Shown in pieces: positions 1-6,473 of a DNA stretch of 9,156 bases. The notes under the pieces are model-generated. The model was not told where the DNA came from and ran no database searches. It saw only the letters and a list, made by a program, of their open reading frames with translations. The stretch lies in contig JANYFF010000118.1 of NCBI GenBank assembly GCA_025362825.1, positions 1 through 9,156 of the forward strand, read 5' to 3'. Made by a program: the position numbers and the translations under genes. This stretch comes from Polaromonas sp. Its GTDB lineage: Bacteria > Pseudomonadota > Gammaproteobacteria > Burkholderiales > Burkholderiaceae_C. Each line of letters begins with the position of its first letter. The first letter of the stretch is position 1.

Positions 1-990
1 CAAATCGTTCTTGTGGGGCTTTTTGATCTGCCACACATCGCTCTGGTCACGGTCGCCGCACCAGTGGTGCTTGCCACCCTCGGGCCAGCCGTACAGAATT
101 GGTTCGTACTGGCGCTGGTAGTCAGAACGCCCCATGGTGAAGGTGTTCTTGGCCCAGATAATGAAAGTCGACCACTTGCCACCGGCTTCGCGAAACGCTG
201 CTTGCAGTACATCCAGCTCACTGGAAGACATGGCCACGTAAATCGCGCCGGTGCAGTTGGCCATGATGGGTGTGAGGGCCGCCAGCAGGAAGTCGTAAAA
301 GCCGTCGCCCAGGTTGTCGTTGAGAATGGCCCGGTCTTTGCCGCGCATCTTGTCCTTGGCGCTGTTGGCATAGTTGACGTTGTACGGTGGGTCGGTAACC
401 GTCATGTCCACCGTCTTGCCTTGCAGCAGCACCTCATAACTCTTGGCATCGGTGGCATCGCCACACAGCACACGGTGGCCACCGAGCAGCCACACGTCGC
501 CAAGGCGCGAGATCACAGTCACTTGCGACTCGGGTACCTCATCGTCACCGGTTTGGCCCGTGTCGGCATCCTCGCCCTCGTACAGATCAGCCAGCGCGTC
601 GGCATCAAATCCCGTGAGCGACAAATCGAAATCGTCATCGCGCAGTGCATCAAGTTCTACCCGCAGCATCGCATCGTCCCAGCCAGCGTTTTCAGCAATG
701 CGGTTGTCCGCAATGATCAGGGCTCGGCGCTGGGTGGGTGTCAGATGATCGAGCACGACCACCGGCACGACTTCCAATCCCAGCTTTTGCGCAGCCGACA
801 ATCTTCCATGGCCCGCCACGATGATGCCGTCACTGCCAGCCAAAATGGGGTTGGTAAAGCCAAACTCCACGATGGACGCGGCAATTTGAGCCACTTGCTC
901 TTCAGAATGGGTGCGGGCATTTCTGGCGTAAGGCAGCAGTTTGCCGGTTGGCCACTGCTCGATTTTGTTGGCCAGCCAGGATGCACTCAT
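1..990 (-). CDS. Second ParB-domain DNA methyltransferase with DPPY motif (3' end beyond left edge)
   Basis: An uninterrupted frame of 330 codons runs from the ATG at 990 off the left edge, so the gene is 3'-truncated. AGAGGT 6 nt upstream, overlapping the previous stop, supports this start. Residues about 10-110 form a ParB-like domain closely similar to that of the upstream gene: ARNARTHSEEQVAQIAASI at 22-40, VAGHGRLSAA at 58-67, then LTPTQRRALIIADNR. An acidic linker (about 137-152) is followed by RLGDVWLLGGHRVLCGDA and the catalytic motif IV TDPPYNV (199-205), typical of N6-adenine methyltransferases. The end shown, WQIKKPHKNDL, normally precedes an H-P-T-x-K-P segment and the FxGxG cofactor site in this family, both outside the window. 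It probably methylates phage DNA at a different site or base from its paralogue. No restriction enzyme is visible nearby. Confidence 0.93.
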   Translation of the reverse strand, partial: MSASWLANKIEQWPTGKLLPYARNARTHSEEQVAQIAASIVEFGFTNPILAGSDGIIVAGHGRLSAAQKLGLEVVPVVVLDHLTPTQRRALIIADNRIAENAGWDDAMLRVELDALRDDDFDLSLTGFDADALADLYEGEDADTGQTGDDEVPESQVTVISRLGDVWLLGGHRVLCGDATDAKSYEVLLQGKTVDMTVTDPPYNVNYANSAKDKMRGKDRAILNDNLGDGFYDFLLAALTPIMANCTGAIYVAMSSSELDVLQAAFREAGGKWSTFIIWAKNTFTMGRSDYQRQYEPILYGWPEGGKHHWCGDRDQSDVWQIKKPHKNDL

Positions 991-994
991 GGAT

Positions 995-2437
995 TTACCT
1001 CTGCGGATTTAATTGTTGGGTTGCTGGCGCGAGTCGCGCTTCTGCGACTGCGTTGAAGGTCTGGCCGGTCGCTGCGAGCGTCACCGGCACAGCGGGGAAG
1101 TTTTGCTGGAAACGAATGACGGCCACGTCCACGTACTGCGGCGCGATCTCCGCCAGGCGGCACTGACGACCACTGCGCTGCGCGGCCAGCATCGTTGTGC
1201 CGCTGCCGCAAAAGGGTTCGAACACGATGTCGCCAGTGTCCGAGTAGGCTTCAAGAACGAACTGGGGCAGTGCCACCGGAAACACGGCCGGGTGATCGAT
1301 GTCTTGGCCGATCTTGCCCTTGTGTCGCATGATGCGAATCACTGAGTCAGCAATCTTTGTGTCTTGCGTGAGCGTGCCAACGTGGTTCCAGGACGTTTTG
1401 CTGCCATCCTTGTTGCGCATGCCACCGGCGCTGGTGCCGTCGCCACGCAAGTGGGTGTCGCGTCCAGCGTAGATGCAGGGCACATTCTTGTTGGGCCTGC
1501 GCACTTCGGAGTCCTTGCGATTGAAGTGAAACACGAACTCAAATGCTGGCGCGAAGCGACCGCTCCAGTCACCCGGTAGGCCCGGACCCTGGTCCCAAAC
1601 GTACCAGCCAAAGCGCCGCCAACCCTGCTGGCGCATCCATGACAGCCAGCCATCCCAGTACGGAACAACTTCCTGCTCACGGTGGATCAGCCCCAAGTTG
1701 ACCAGCACTTGACCGGTGGCAGCCATGGGCAGGTTCGCGAAGACCGAACGCATCAGCGCGTCCCAATCAACAATGGTATCGGTGTAGTCGCGCTGGGTAC
1801 CGTAGGGCGGCGAGGTGAAACACAGCGCAGCTTTTTCAGACTGCATCAAAGCTGCGATCACTGCCGGGTCACCGGCATCACCACAGATCAGACGGTGCGC
1901 ACCGAGCAGCCACACATCACCGGTTCGAGATACCGGGTTGACCGGCGCATCAGGAACCTCGTCACCTGCGTCAGGTGCATCGTCCGAATCGTCATCGCCT
2001 GCTGGATCGTCGCCGGTCTCTCCATCGATGTGCTCGGCCATCATGGCTTCGATCTCAGCATCTTCAAAGCCGGTCAGGGCCAAGTCGTAACCGGACTCAC
2101 ACAGCTCAGTGAGTTCGAGAGCCAGCATCTCTTCGTTCCATCCGGCATCGAGTGACAGGCGGTTGTCGGCAATAACGTAGGCGCGCTTCTGGGTGGGCGA
2201 CAGATGCCCCAGTTCAATGACCGGAACTTCCGTTAGCCCCAACTTGCGGGCAGCCGCCAGACGACCGTGTCCGGCGATCACGCCGCTGACACCGTCGACC
2301 AGCACCGGGTTGGTCCAGCCAAACTCGGCGATGCTGGCGGCGATCTTGGCCACCTGCTCTTCGCTGTGGGTGCGAGGGTTGCGGGCAAACGGAATTAACG
2401 CGTCAACCTTGCGGTACTCGACGTTGAGAGGATTCAC
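995..2437 (-). CDS. ParB-domain DNA methyltransferase with SPPY motif (beta-class order)
   Basis: This 480-residue fusion starts at the GTG at 2437, chosen because GGAAG lies 10 nt upstream and the ParB domain begins right after it; a TTG at 2515 would add 26 residues but has no Shine-Dalgarno. Residues about 5-100 are a ParB/sulfiredoxin-like domain with NPRTHSEEQ (20-28) and AGHGRLAAA (55-63). A very acidic linker spans about 137-165. The methyltransferase follows: RTGDVWLLGAHRLICGDA, catalytic motif IV TSPPY (208-212), and the S-adenosylmethionine-binding FEPFCGSGTT (406-415). Motif IV before motif I is the beta-class order for N6-adenine or N4-cytosine methylation; SPPY is more often seen with N4-cytosine. 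Orphan phage enzymes like this usually protect phage DNA from host restriction. No partner nuclease is visible. The next gene starts 4 nt beyond its stop. Confidence 0.92.
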   Translation of the reverse strand: MNPLNVEYRKVDALIPFARNPRTHSEEQVAKIAASIAEFGWTNPVLVDGVSGVIAGHGRLAAARKLGLTEVPVIELGHLSPTQKRAYVIADNRLSLDAGWNEEMLALELTELCESGYDLALTGFEDAEIEAMMAEHIDGETGDDPAGDDDSDDAPDAGDEVPDAPVNPVSRTGDVWLLGAHRLICGDAGDPAVIAALMQSEKAALCFTSPPYGTQRDYTDTIVDWDALMRSVFANLPMAATGQVLVNLGLIHREQEVVPYWDGWLSWMRQQGWRRFGWYVWDQGPGLPGDWSGRFAPAFEFVFHFNRKDSEVRRPNKNVPCIYAGRDTHLRGDGTSAGGMRNKDGSKTSWNHVGTLTQDTKIADSVIRIMRHKGKIGQDIDHPAVFPVALPQFVLEAYSDTGDIVFEPFCGSGTTMLAAQRSGRQCRLAEIAPQYVDVAVIRFQQNFPAVPVTLAATGQTFNAVAEARLAPATQQLNPQR

Positions 2438-2447
2438 GGGTTTGATG

Positions 2448-2452
2448 CTTCC
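2448..2452 (-). promoter_or_regulatory. Shine-Dalgarno-like site supporting the GTG start
   Basis: GGAAG on the minus strand sits 10 nt before the GTG at 2437 and just after a T7 run. The spacing is slightly long. It is still the best site for this gene, since the TTG at 2515 has none. Confidence 0.5.
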
Positions 2453-2534
2453 AAAAAAATGCCGCCCGCAGAAGACTGTGAAACCTTTGATGGGCCGCGA
2501 GGTCGCTTTGAGCAAAGCGCTGGAGTTGAACGAG

Positions 2535-2570
2535 TGAACCCGCCGTCAGAAAACTCCGAGGGCGGGTTCA
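2535..2570. repeat. Perfect 10-bp inverted repeat with 16-nt loop
   Basis: TGAACCCGCC at 2535-2544 pairs fully with GGCGGGTTCA at 2561-2570. The stem is GC-rich and would be stable as RNA from either strand. Neither side is followed directly by a T-run, so it is not a standard intrinsic terminator. On the minus strand it lies about 100 nt upstream of the GTG of the first methyltransferase, where it could be a leader hairpin, a processing site or a protein-binding site. Confidence 0.65.
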
Positions 2571-2647
2571 GGAAAAATCAGGGTACGTAAACTTGGGTCT
2601 CAGGTCGGCAAAGGGTGTGAATTGAATTCCTCCCCTTTGGTGCCCAA

Positions 2648-2695
2648 GGTGCAAACCTGCTGCTGGTGCAAACCGCTGCAAACTCTGGTTTGCAG
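2648..2695. repeat. GGTGCAAACC direct repeats plus palindrome (iteron- or operator-like)
   Basis: Two identical 10-mers, GGTGCAAACC, start at 2648 and 2665, 17 bp apart. A third TGCAAAC follows at 2677-2683. It forms the left arm of a perfect 8-bp inverted repeat, CTGCAAAC/GTTTGCAG (2676-2683 and 2688-2695, 4-nt loop). The mix of direct and inverted copies resembles binding sites for a repressor, activator or replication initiator. The binding protein is unknown; the HTH protein at 6466-6717 and the DUF6362-like protein are candidates only by location. Confidence 0.65.
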
Positions 2696-2860
2696 TCTGT
2701 CGGTGGGCGGGTCTTGCGCTGTTGCCCCCCTCATAGGATTTTGGCCAGGAAGGACCCATCTTTTTCTGGGACGTCTCGTCTCCTTAGTCTCGCGTGGCTT
2801 TCGCAACCATAGCCGTGAATATAGGTGAAATCATGCAAAGTGTTGCAGTGCTGTTAGTGC

Positions 2861-2869
2861 GTTTGCACC
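2861..2869 (-). repeat. Distant inverted copy of the GGTGCAAAC motif
   Basis: GTTTGCACC on the plus strand is the exact complement of GGTGCAAAC, a 9-base match to the repeats at 2648 and 2665, about 170 bp away. A near copy, TGCAAAG, lies at 2834-2840. Placed near the DUF6362-like stop, it could be an outlying site of the same protein or a chance match. Confidence 0.45.
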
Positions 2870-2915
2870 GCATGTTCGCGCACTGGCACGACTATCTCCG
2901 CACATTTACGCCAAA

Positions 2916-3320
2916 TCACACAACCGGCACTACCACCTCATTGAGATGGTCGGCAATCGTCTGCAGTGCGCGTCGCCAGCGCCGCCAAGCGGTACTGCGA
3001 TCGCATGCGAGGCGTCGACATATGGATTTCCAGTCATAGTTCTTGGCCCGCATCCATAGCAGATGGCGCTGCTCAACCTCTAGCCATCGGACCCAACGCA
3101 TCACCTCCAGCATCCGGTCAACGTCCTCGGGACTGGGCGGGAAGGAACGATGCACAGGCTCGTCTGTCGAGAAGGCTTCCCACGCATTGCGTGCAAAGGC
3201 GGGCCAGCAGTTGAAGTAGCCCTGCACCCTCACGGGTGGCAGGCGTCGTGCGGTGACTGCTGCCTCGCTGAAGCGGTCTGCCACTGCGTCTGGTGTCCAG
3301 GGTAGTTCTGTCCTAGCCAT
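2916..3320 (-). CDS. DUF6362-like phage protein with C-terminal helix-turn-helix
   Basis: This is a 134-residue, Trp- and Arg-rich protein. The ATG at 3320 overlaps the previous gene's stop by 8 nt and is preceded by a GGCGGGGGT stretch that can act as a ribosome-binding site; the longer reading to 3455 has no support. The N-terminus reads WTPDAVADRFSEAAVTARRL, then PPVRVQGYFNCWPAF, then PPSPEDVDRMLEVMRWVRWL. The last third, about residues 94-127, has the look of a sigma-region-4 or terminase-small-subunit HTH: DWKSICRRLACDRSTAWRRW followed by an ALQTIADHLN helix. From memory this pattern matches DUF6362, found in proteobacterial prophages with no known function. It is the last gene before the 478-bp gap, so a sequence-specific role at that gap is possible but unproven. 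Confidence 0.8.
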   Translation of the reverse strand: MARTELPWTPDAVADRFSEAAVTARRLPPVRVQGYFNCWPAFARNAWEAFSTDEPVHRSFPPSPEDVDRMLEVMRWVRWLEVEQRHLLWMRAKNYDWKSICRRLACDRSTAWRRWRRALQTIADHLNEVVVPVV

Positions 3321-3522
3321 GCTTGACCCCCGCCTTGCCGTACAGCCGCTCGCCAATGCGCTGCACCAGCGCGCGCTCAAAGAGGTCCAGTCGGACATCC
3401 TCTGCGTTGACCACGAGGATGTGTTGGTCACGCCAGCCTTGCTCCTTGATGACATCCAGGTCCGTGATCTGAGTCTGCAATCGCCCCAAGGGGCAGCGGT
3501 AGTGTTGTGCGGGTACTTTCAC
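3313..3522 (-). CDS. Conserved-looking small phage protein of unknown function
   Basis: This is a 69-residue protein starting with GTG at 3522. The start is set by a full AGGAGG 6 nt upstream and by the 1-nt gap after the resolvase stop; a longer reading to 3687 would overlap the resolvase in another frame and is rejected. The sequence is compact and mixed: MKVPAQHYRCPLGRLQTQIT, then a strand-like DQHILVVNAED, then a helix ending ERALVQRIGERLYG. One cysteine (C10) is present, so no metal site is evident, and there is no signal or membrane segment. I do not recognise the family. It is encoded between a Holliday-junction resolvase and a DUF6362-like protein, and its 3' end overlaps the latter by 8 nt (ATGGCTAG), so it belongs to the same translation unit. 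A role as a small accessory or regulatory protein is only a guess. Confidence 0.75.
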   Translation of the reverse strand: MKVPAQHYRCPLGRLQTQITDLDVIKEQGWRDQHILVVNAEDVRLDLFERALVQRIGERLYGKAGVKHG

Positions 3523-3523
3523 G

Positions 3524-4153
3524 TCACACCTCCTGCGTATCGATAGCCCAGTGCAGGATGGCCAGGGCATCGGCTTCGTTGTCGTCGGTGACTGGATGAC
3601 CCAAGGCCCGCATGGCCGCAATGACGTCCTCCTTGCTGGCGTTGCCTTTACCGGTTGCGTGCTTCTTGATCGTGCCGACAGGGACACCCTGGTACGGAAC
3701 CTTGTGGTGCTCGCACCAGCTGGTGAGCGTGGCCATCAAGCCGCCGTAGACATGGGCTGCGTCCACCCCTGCATGGCGGCGAACCTCCTCAAAGTACACG
3801 GCATGGACGTCGATCGCCACTCCTTTGAGCTCGGACAGCCATCGCTTGAAACGCAGGAAGCGCATGCCCCCGCCTTCAAAGCGTTGCGGTTTGAGGCTGA
3901 TGAAGCCATGGGCGATCTGCTGGTCACGCGCACGGAGCGCCCAGCCGGTCGTGGTGCCCAGATCGATCGCCAAAACGGTCAGACTACCGCCGCTCGAATT
4001 CGATTGACCGAGGACGTTCTCGACGGGGTCTGACGCAGCCGACAGCGCAGAACGTAACTCCTCTATAGGTGCGCCCGCGCGCACGTGTAGTAAGTTAACG
4101 TTATCGATTGTCATCTGCGTCAGACCGTGGCTGGAATTGGATTTTTGTGTCAA
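3524..4153 (-). CDS. RuvC-like Holliday junction resolvase
   Basis: This 209-residue protein has an RNase H-fold nuclease core. The first strand is LTVLAIDLGTTTGWAL with catalytic D64, the second site is VYFEE (E122/E123), and the C-terminal acidic site is VTDDNEADALAIL with D195 and the D190/D191/E193 cluster. A GTIKKHATGKGNASK segment at about 160-174 corresponds to the conserved lysine-rich region of phage RuvC proteins. The family cuts four-way junctions and branched DNA before packaging. The TTG at 4153 is preferred because GAGGT lies 7 nt upstream. An ATG at 4114 would give 196 residues but has no good Shine-Dalgarno. The first 55 or so residues are a poorly conserved-looking extension. 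The gene starts 10 nt after the primase stop and ends 1 nt before the next start. Confidence 0.9.
   Translation of the reverse strand: MTQKSNSSHGLTQMTIDNVNLLHVRAGAPIEELRSALSAASDPVENVLGQSNSSGGSLTVLAIDLGTTTGWALRARDQQIAHGFISLKPQRFEGGGMRFLRFKRWLSELKGVAIDVHAVYFEEVRRHAGVDAAHVYGGLMATLTSWCEHHKVPYQGVPVGTIKKHATGKGNASKEDVIAAMRALGHPVTDDNEADALAILHWAIDTQEV
3529..3534 (-). promoter_or_regulatory. Strong Shine-Dalgarno for the GTG-started small gene
   Basis: AGGAGG on the minus strand lies 6 nt before the GTG at 3522, within the last codons of the resolvase gene. It is one of the best ribosome-binding sites in the window and fixes the short reading of the downstream gene. Confidence 0.75.
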
Positions 4154-4160
4154 GGCAAGT

Positions 4161-4165
4161 ACCTC
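4161..4165 (-). promoter_or_regulatory. Shine-Dalgarno site supporting a TTG start for the resolvase
   Basis: GAGGT on the minus strand overlaps the primase stop codon and sits 7 nt before the TTG at 4153. The competing ATG at 4114 has no comparable site, so this decides the start, with moderate certainty. Confidence 0.55.
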
Positions 4166-6473
4166 AGTTGTCGTTGTAGGGGTAGGACGAATGCGGAAAG
4201 TTGGAGGGCTGTTTCAAGCCAATGCCAACAAAACCGCGCATGCCAGAGCTGTTGCGCCACTTCTCAAACCGGCGCGCCAGCAATGCATCAGAAAACCGGC
4301 GCATGGCTCCGGCAAACTCACCATTGGCCTCGGCCCACTGCTTCCAGTCGTTGAAAATCTCGAACGTCAGCGCCTTGGCATTGGCGTCCAGGACACACCG
4401 GTCCTCGATCCACCGGCCCATCGCGTCCTCAGCCTCGAAGTACTCTTCGGTGGCATCCATCACGCTTTGGGGCTGCTTGATACCGGACTGCTGCCAAAGC
4501 AGGCAGCCCTCCAAGGCCCAGGCCAAGATGCCGTCACGCTCCTGAAGAAGTTTTTCCGTGAGCCTTCCGTCTCGCCGTTCCGGCGGAATGGTTACCGTGA
4601 AGGGGATGAGGTGCAGACGCCGCTTCATCGCTTCGTCGACATTGCGGATGGATGGCTTGTGGTTGCCCGCGATTACCAGCTTGAAATGCGGCGTGTACTC
4701 AAAGAAGTCCTGGCGCATGAAGCGCGCAGACACCTTGTCGCCACCGGTGATGGTCTTGATCTTGGATTCGTTCCAGCGCCGGCCCTGCTCGGTTTCAATC
4801 GACGCCACAAAGCGCGCGCCACGCAATCCGGCCAGATCGGTGGGATGTCGATCGGAGCGGGTTTCCATGAACGTATCCATGGGCGCGTTGGCGGCGTAGT
4901 CGCCCAGAATGGTGGCGATCACGTTGACGAACACCGACTTGCCGTTGGCCCCGGTGCCGTACAGAAAAAACAGCGCGTGCTCGCTGGTGACACCCGTCAG
5001 GCAGTAGCCCACCATGCGCTGCAGATAGATCATCAGCTCGGCATCGCCTCCAGTCACGTCCGACAGGAATGACCGCCAGATCGGGCAGTCGCCTTGCGGA
5101 ACAGCCGTGGACACCTTGGTCATCTTGTCCCCCCTGTCGTGAGGTCGGATCAGCCCACTGTGCAGGTTGACGACCCCACCGGGGGTGTTCAACAGCCAGA
5201 CATCGGCATCCCACTGCTCCGCCAAGGACGCATGTTTCGGGTCGCTGCGTGCAATGCGCTCCACTGCACTGATGGTGGAAGAGCTGGCCAGTCGGGCGCG
5301 CAAACGCGGCGAATCAGCTTTGAAAGATGCCGCCCGGCAGATGTTGCGTGACAGATGCTGGATGTACAGAAGCTGGTCCGGATTCCAGCGAATGCCGGTC
5401 CACACCAGCCACTTGCCCCATTGAGCGCAATAGCGCCAGTCCTCGCCATACCGTCGTGTGAACGCGGTGGCCAAGCCATCTTCGGTGGTCCAATCCAGCC
5501 CCGCGACCAGATCGTCCTCAATGGGCGCATCCAACTGCAAAGCCACCGGGACCCGGTCACCTGTCAGCAAGAAGCCCTGCACATCAAACCCATCAGCGAC
5601 CGCGTCGGCCGCATCCCAACCCTCTGGCTTTTCTGCTGGTGGGTAAACAATAGCGCACGACACTGCTCCGACCGCCAAGATGGCCTGGGATGCACGGTCC
5701 GCGTACTCCCATCCCGGCTTGTCCCGATCTGGCCAGATCAGGACCACCTTGCCTGCCAGCGGTGACCAGTCGGTTTTATCGACCGGCGCGTTGGCACCGT
5801 GCATGGCGGTCGTGGCGCAGACGCCCAAAGTGATCAGTACTTGGGCGCACTTTTCACCTTCGACCAGCACGACTTGATCTGCAACGGCGATGCCTGGCTG
5901 GTTGTAGAGGGGGCGCGGATCCGGTGGGGCCATTTTTCGGCGCTTGGCATCCCAGGGCCTGAACTCCTTGCGCTGGCCCGGTGGGTCGTACCGGTAGACC
6001 ACCGCGATCAAGCTTCCTCTGGCGTCCAGGTAATCCCATTTGGCGGTGGCTGGGCCAAGGTCATCAACGGGTGCTTCGCGTTTGGCCTTGCGCACCGAGA
6101 CGGGACTGGCGCGACCGGTCAGATCGCTGGCGTACTGCAACACACGCGCGAAATCCGCGTGCACGTCGGCAGACATGTGCCGCGCGAGCAGATCGAAGAT
6201 GTCGCCGCCATCGCCGGTCGCACGGTCTGTCCACAGACCGGCTTTTTCGCCTTCTAGAACGATCTCCAAGCTGTCGCCTGGGCTGCCCAGGATGTCGCCG
6301 ATATGGAACTTTCCGCGCCGAACCTTGCCGGCTGGAAAGATCGCACACAGCACCGATTCGAGCCGCGCCAGCAAGGCAGCACGCGTCTCATCGCGCTCGG
6401 CACCCCGATCCATTTCGACTGGCACTGCGCAATCGTTGAAGTCCAGCGGATCCCGGTCTCCTTGCTCACTCAT
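4164..6473 (-). CDS. Phage primase-helicase: TOPRIM plus SF3 (D5/P4-type) helicase
   Basis: This large protein has 769 residues from the ATG at 6473. Its best Shine-Dalgarno (AGGAAG) is 11 nt upstream, which is long, so coupling to the HTH gene it overlaps by 8 nt is likely. An in-frame start at 6542 would extend it to 792. Residues about 198-300 are a TOPRIM domain with VVLVEGEK (E205/E207) and IWPDRD (D249, D251). Residues about 330-490 resemble the D5 N-terminal domain. The SF3 helicase follows: Walker A GTGANGKS (506-513), Walker B region FVASIETE (555-562), sensor N604 in VIAGNHKP, and the M-K-R-R arginine-finger region (616-619). The C-terminus has the EYFEAEDAMGRWIEDR segment of P4-type primases. 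The protein would unwind and prime phage DNA. No CHC2-type zinc cysteines are seen upstream of TOPRIM. Confidence 0.93.
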   Translation of the reverse strand: MSEQGDRDPLDFNDCAVPVEMDRGAERDETRAALLARLESVLCAIFPAGKVRRGKFHIGDILGSPGDSLEIVLEGEKAGLWTDRATGDGGDIFDLLARHMSADVHADFARVLQYASDLTGRASPVSVRKAKREAPVDDLGPATAKWDYLDARGSLIAVVYRYDPPGQRKEFRPWDAKRRKMAPPDPRPLYNQPGIAVADQVVLVEGEKCAQVLITLGVCATTAMHGANAPVDKTDWSPLAGKVVLIWPDRDKPGWEYADRASQAILAVGAVSCAIVYPPAEKPEGWDAADAVADGFDVQGFLLTGDRVPVALQLDAPIEDDLVAGLDWTTEDGLATAFTRRYGEDWRYCAQWGKWLVWTGIRWNPDQLLYIQHLSRNICRAASFKADSPRLRARLASSSTISAVERIARSDPKHASLAEQWDADVWLLNTPGGVVNLHSGLIRPHDRGDKMTKVSTAVPQGDCPIWRSFLSDVTGGDAELMIYLQRMVGYCLTGVTSEHALFFLYGTGANGKSVFVNVIATILGDYAANAPMDTFMETRSDRHPTDLAGLRGARFVASIETEQGRRWNESKIKTITGGDKVSARFMRQDFFEYTPHFKLVIAGNHKPSIRNVDEAMKRRLHLIPFTVTIPPERRDGRLTEKLLQERDGILAWALEGCLLWQQSGIKQPQSVMDATEEYFEAEDAMGRWIEDRCVLDANAKALTFEIFNDWKQWAEANGEFAGAMRRFSDALLARRFEKWRNSSGMRGFVGIGLKQPSNFPHSSYPYNDN

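Larger units (their letters stand above)
2438..2915. other. 478-bp intergenic region, the only real gap in the window
   Basis: No convincing gene lies here on either strand. The small open frames (for example 2568-2759 and 2600-2806, minus) lack a proper Shine-Dalgarno and resemble no family I know. The region holds repeated TGCAAAC heptamers, a short palindrome, a 10-bp inverted repeat and a run of seven T on the minus strand (2453-2459). It separates the tightly packed upstream operon from the two methyltransferase genes. It probably carries a promoter, operator or replication signal, and part of it may be a methyltransferase leader. A minus-strand TATATT at 2823-2818 could be a -10 element, but no matching -35 at normal spacing is visible. 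Confidence 0.7.

Noticed and set aside
13..1056. Long plus-strand open frame (347 codons)
   Set aside because: It is antisense to the second methyltransferase, whose frame has clear ParB and DPPY motifs. The plus-strand translation has no recognisable domain and is a by-product of GC-rich codon use.
1..2437. Restriction-modification system
   Set aside because: No restriction endonuclease gene is visible, and both methyltransferases lie in a phage operon, so they read as orphan enzymes. A nuclease beyond the left edge cannot be excluded.
2535..2570. Intrinsic transcription terminator
   Set aside because: The stem is good but no T-run follows on either strand, so it is reported only as an inverted repeat.
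2568..2806. Two small minus-strand open frames in the intergenic gap (63 and 68 codons)
   Set aside because: Neither has a Shine-Dalgarno at usable spacing, they overlap each other, and they run through the repeat cluster with no recognisable protein pattern.
2648..2869. CRISPR array
   Set aside because: The repeats are only 7-10 bp, spaced unevenly and in both orientations. The Cas4-like nuclease belongs to a phage recombination operon, with no other Cas genes present.
4148..4153. Consensus -35 box TTGACA on the minus strand
   Set aside because: No -10-like hexamer is found 16-18 bp downstream, and the TTG is better explained as the resolvase start codon.
4137..5072. Long plus-strand open frame (311 codons)
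   Set aside because: It lies opposite the SF3 helicase part of the primase gene and shows no domain or ribosome-binding site.
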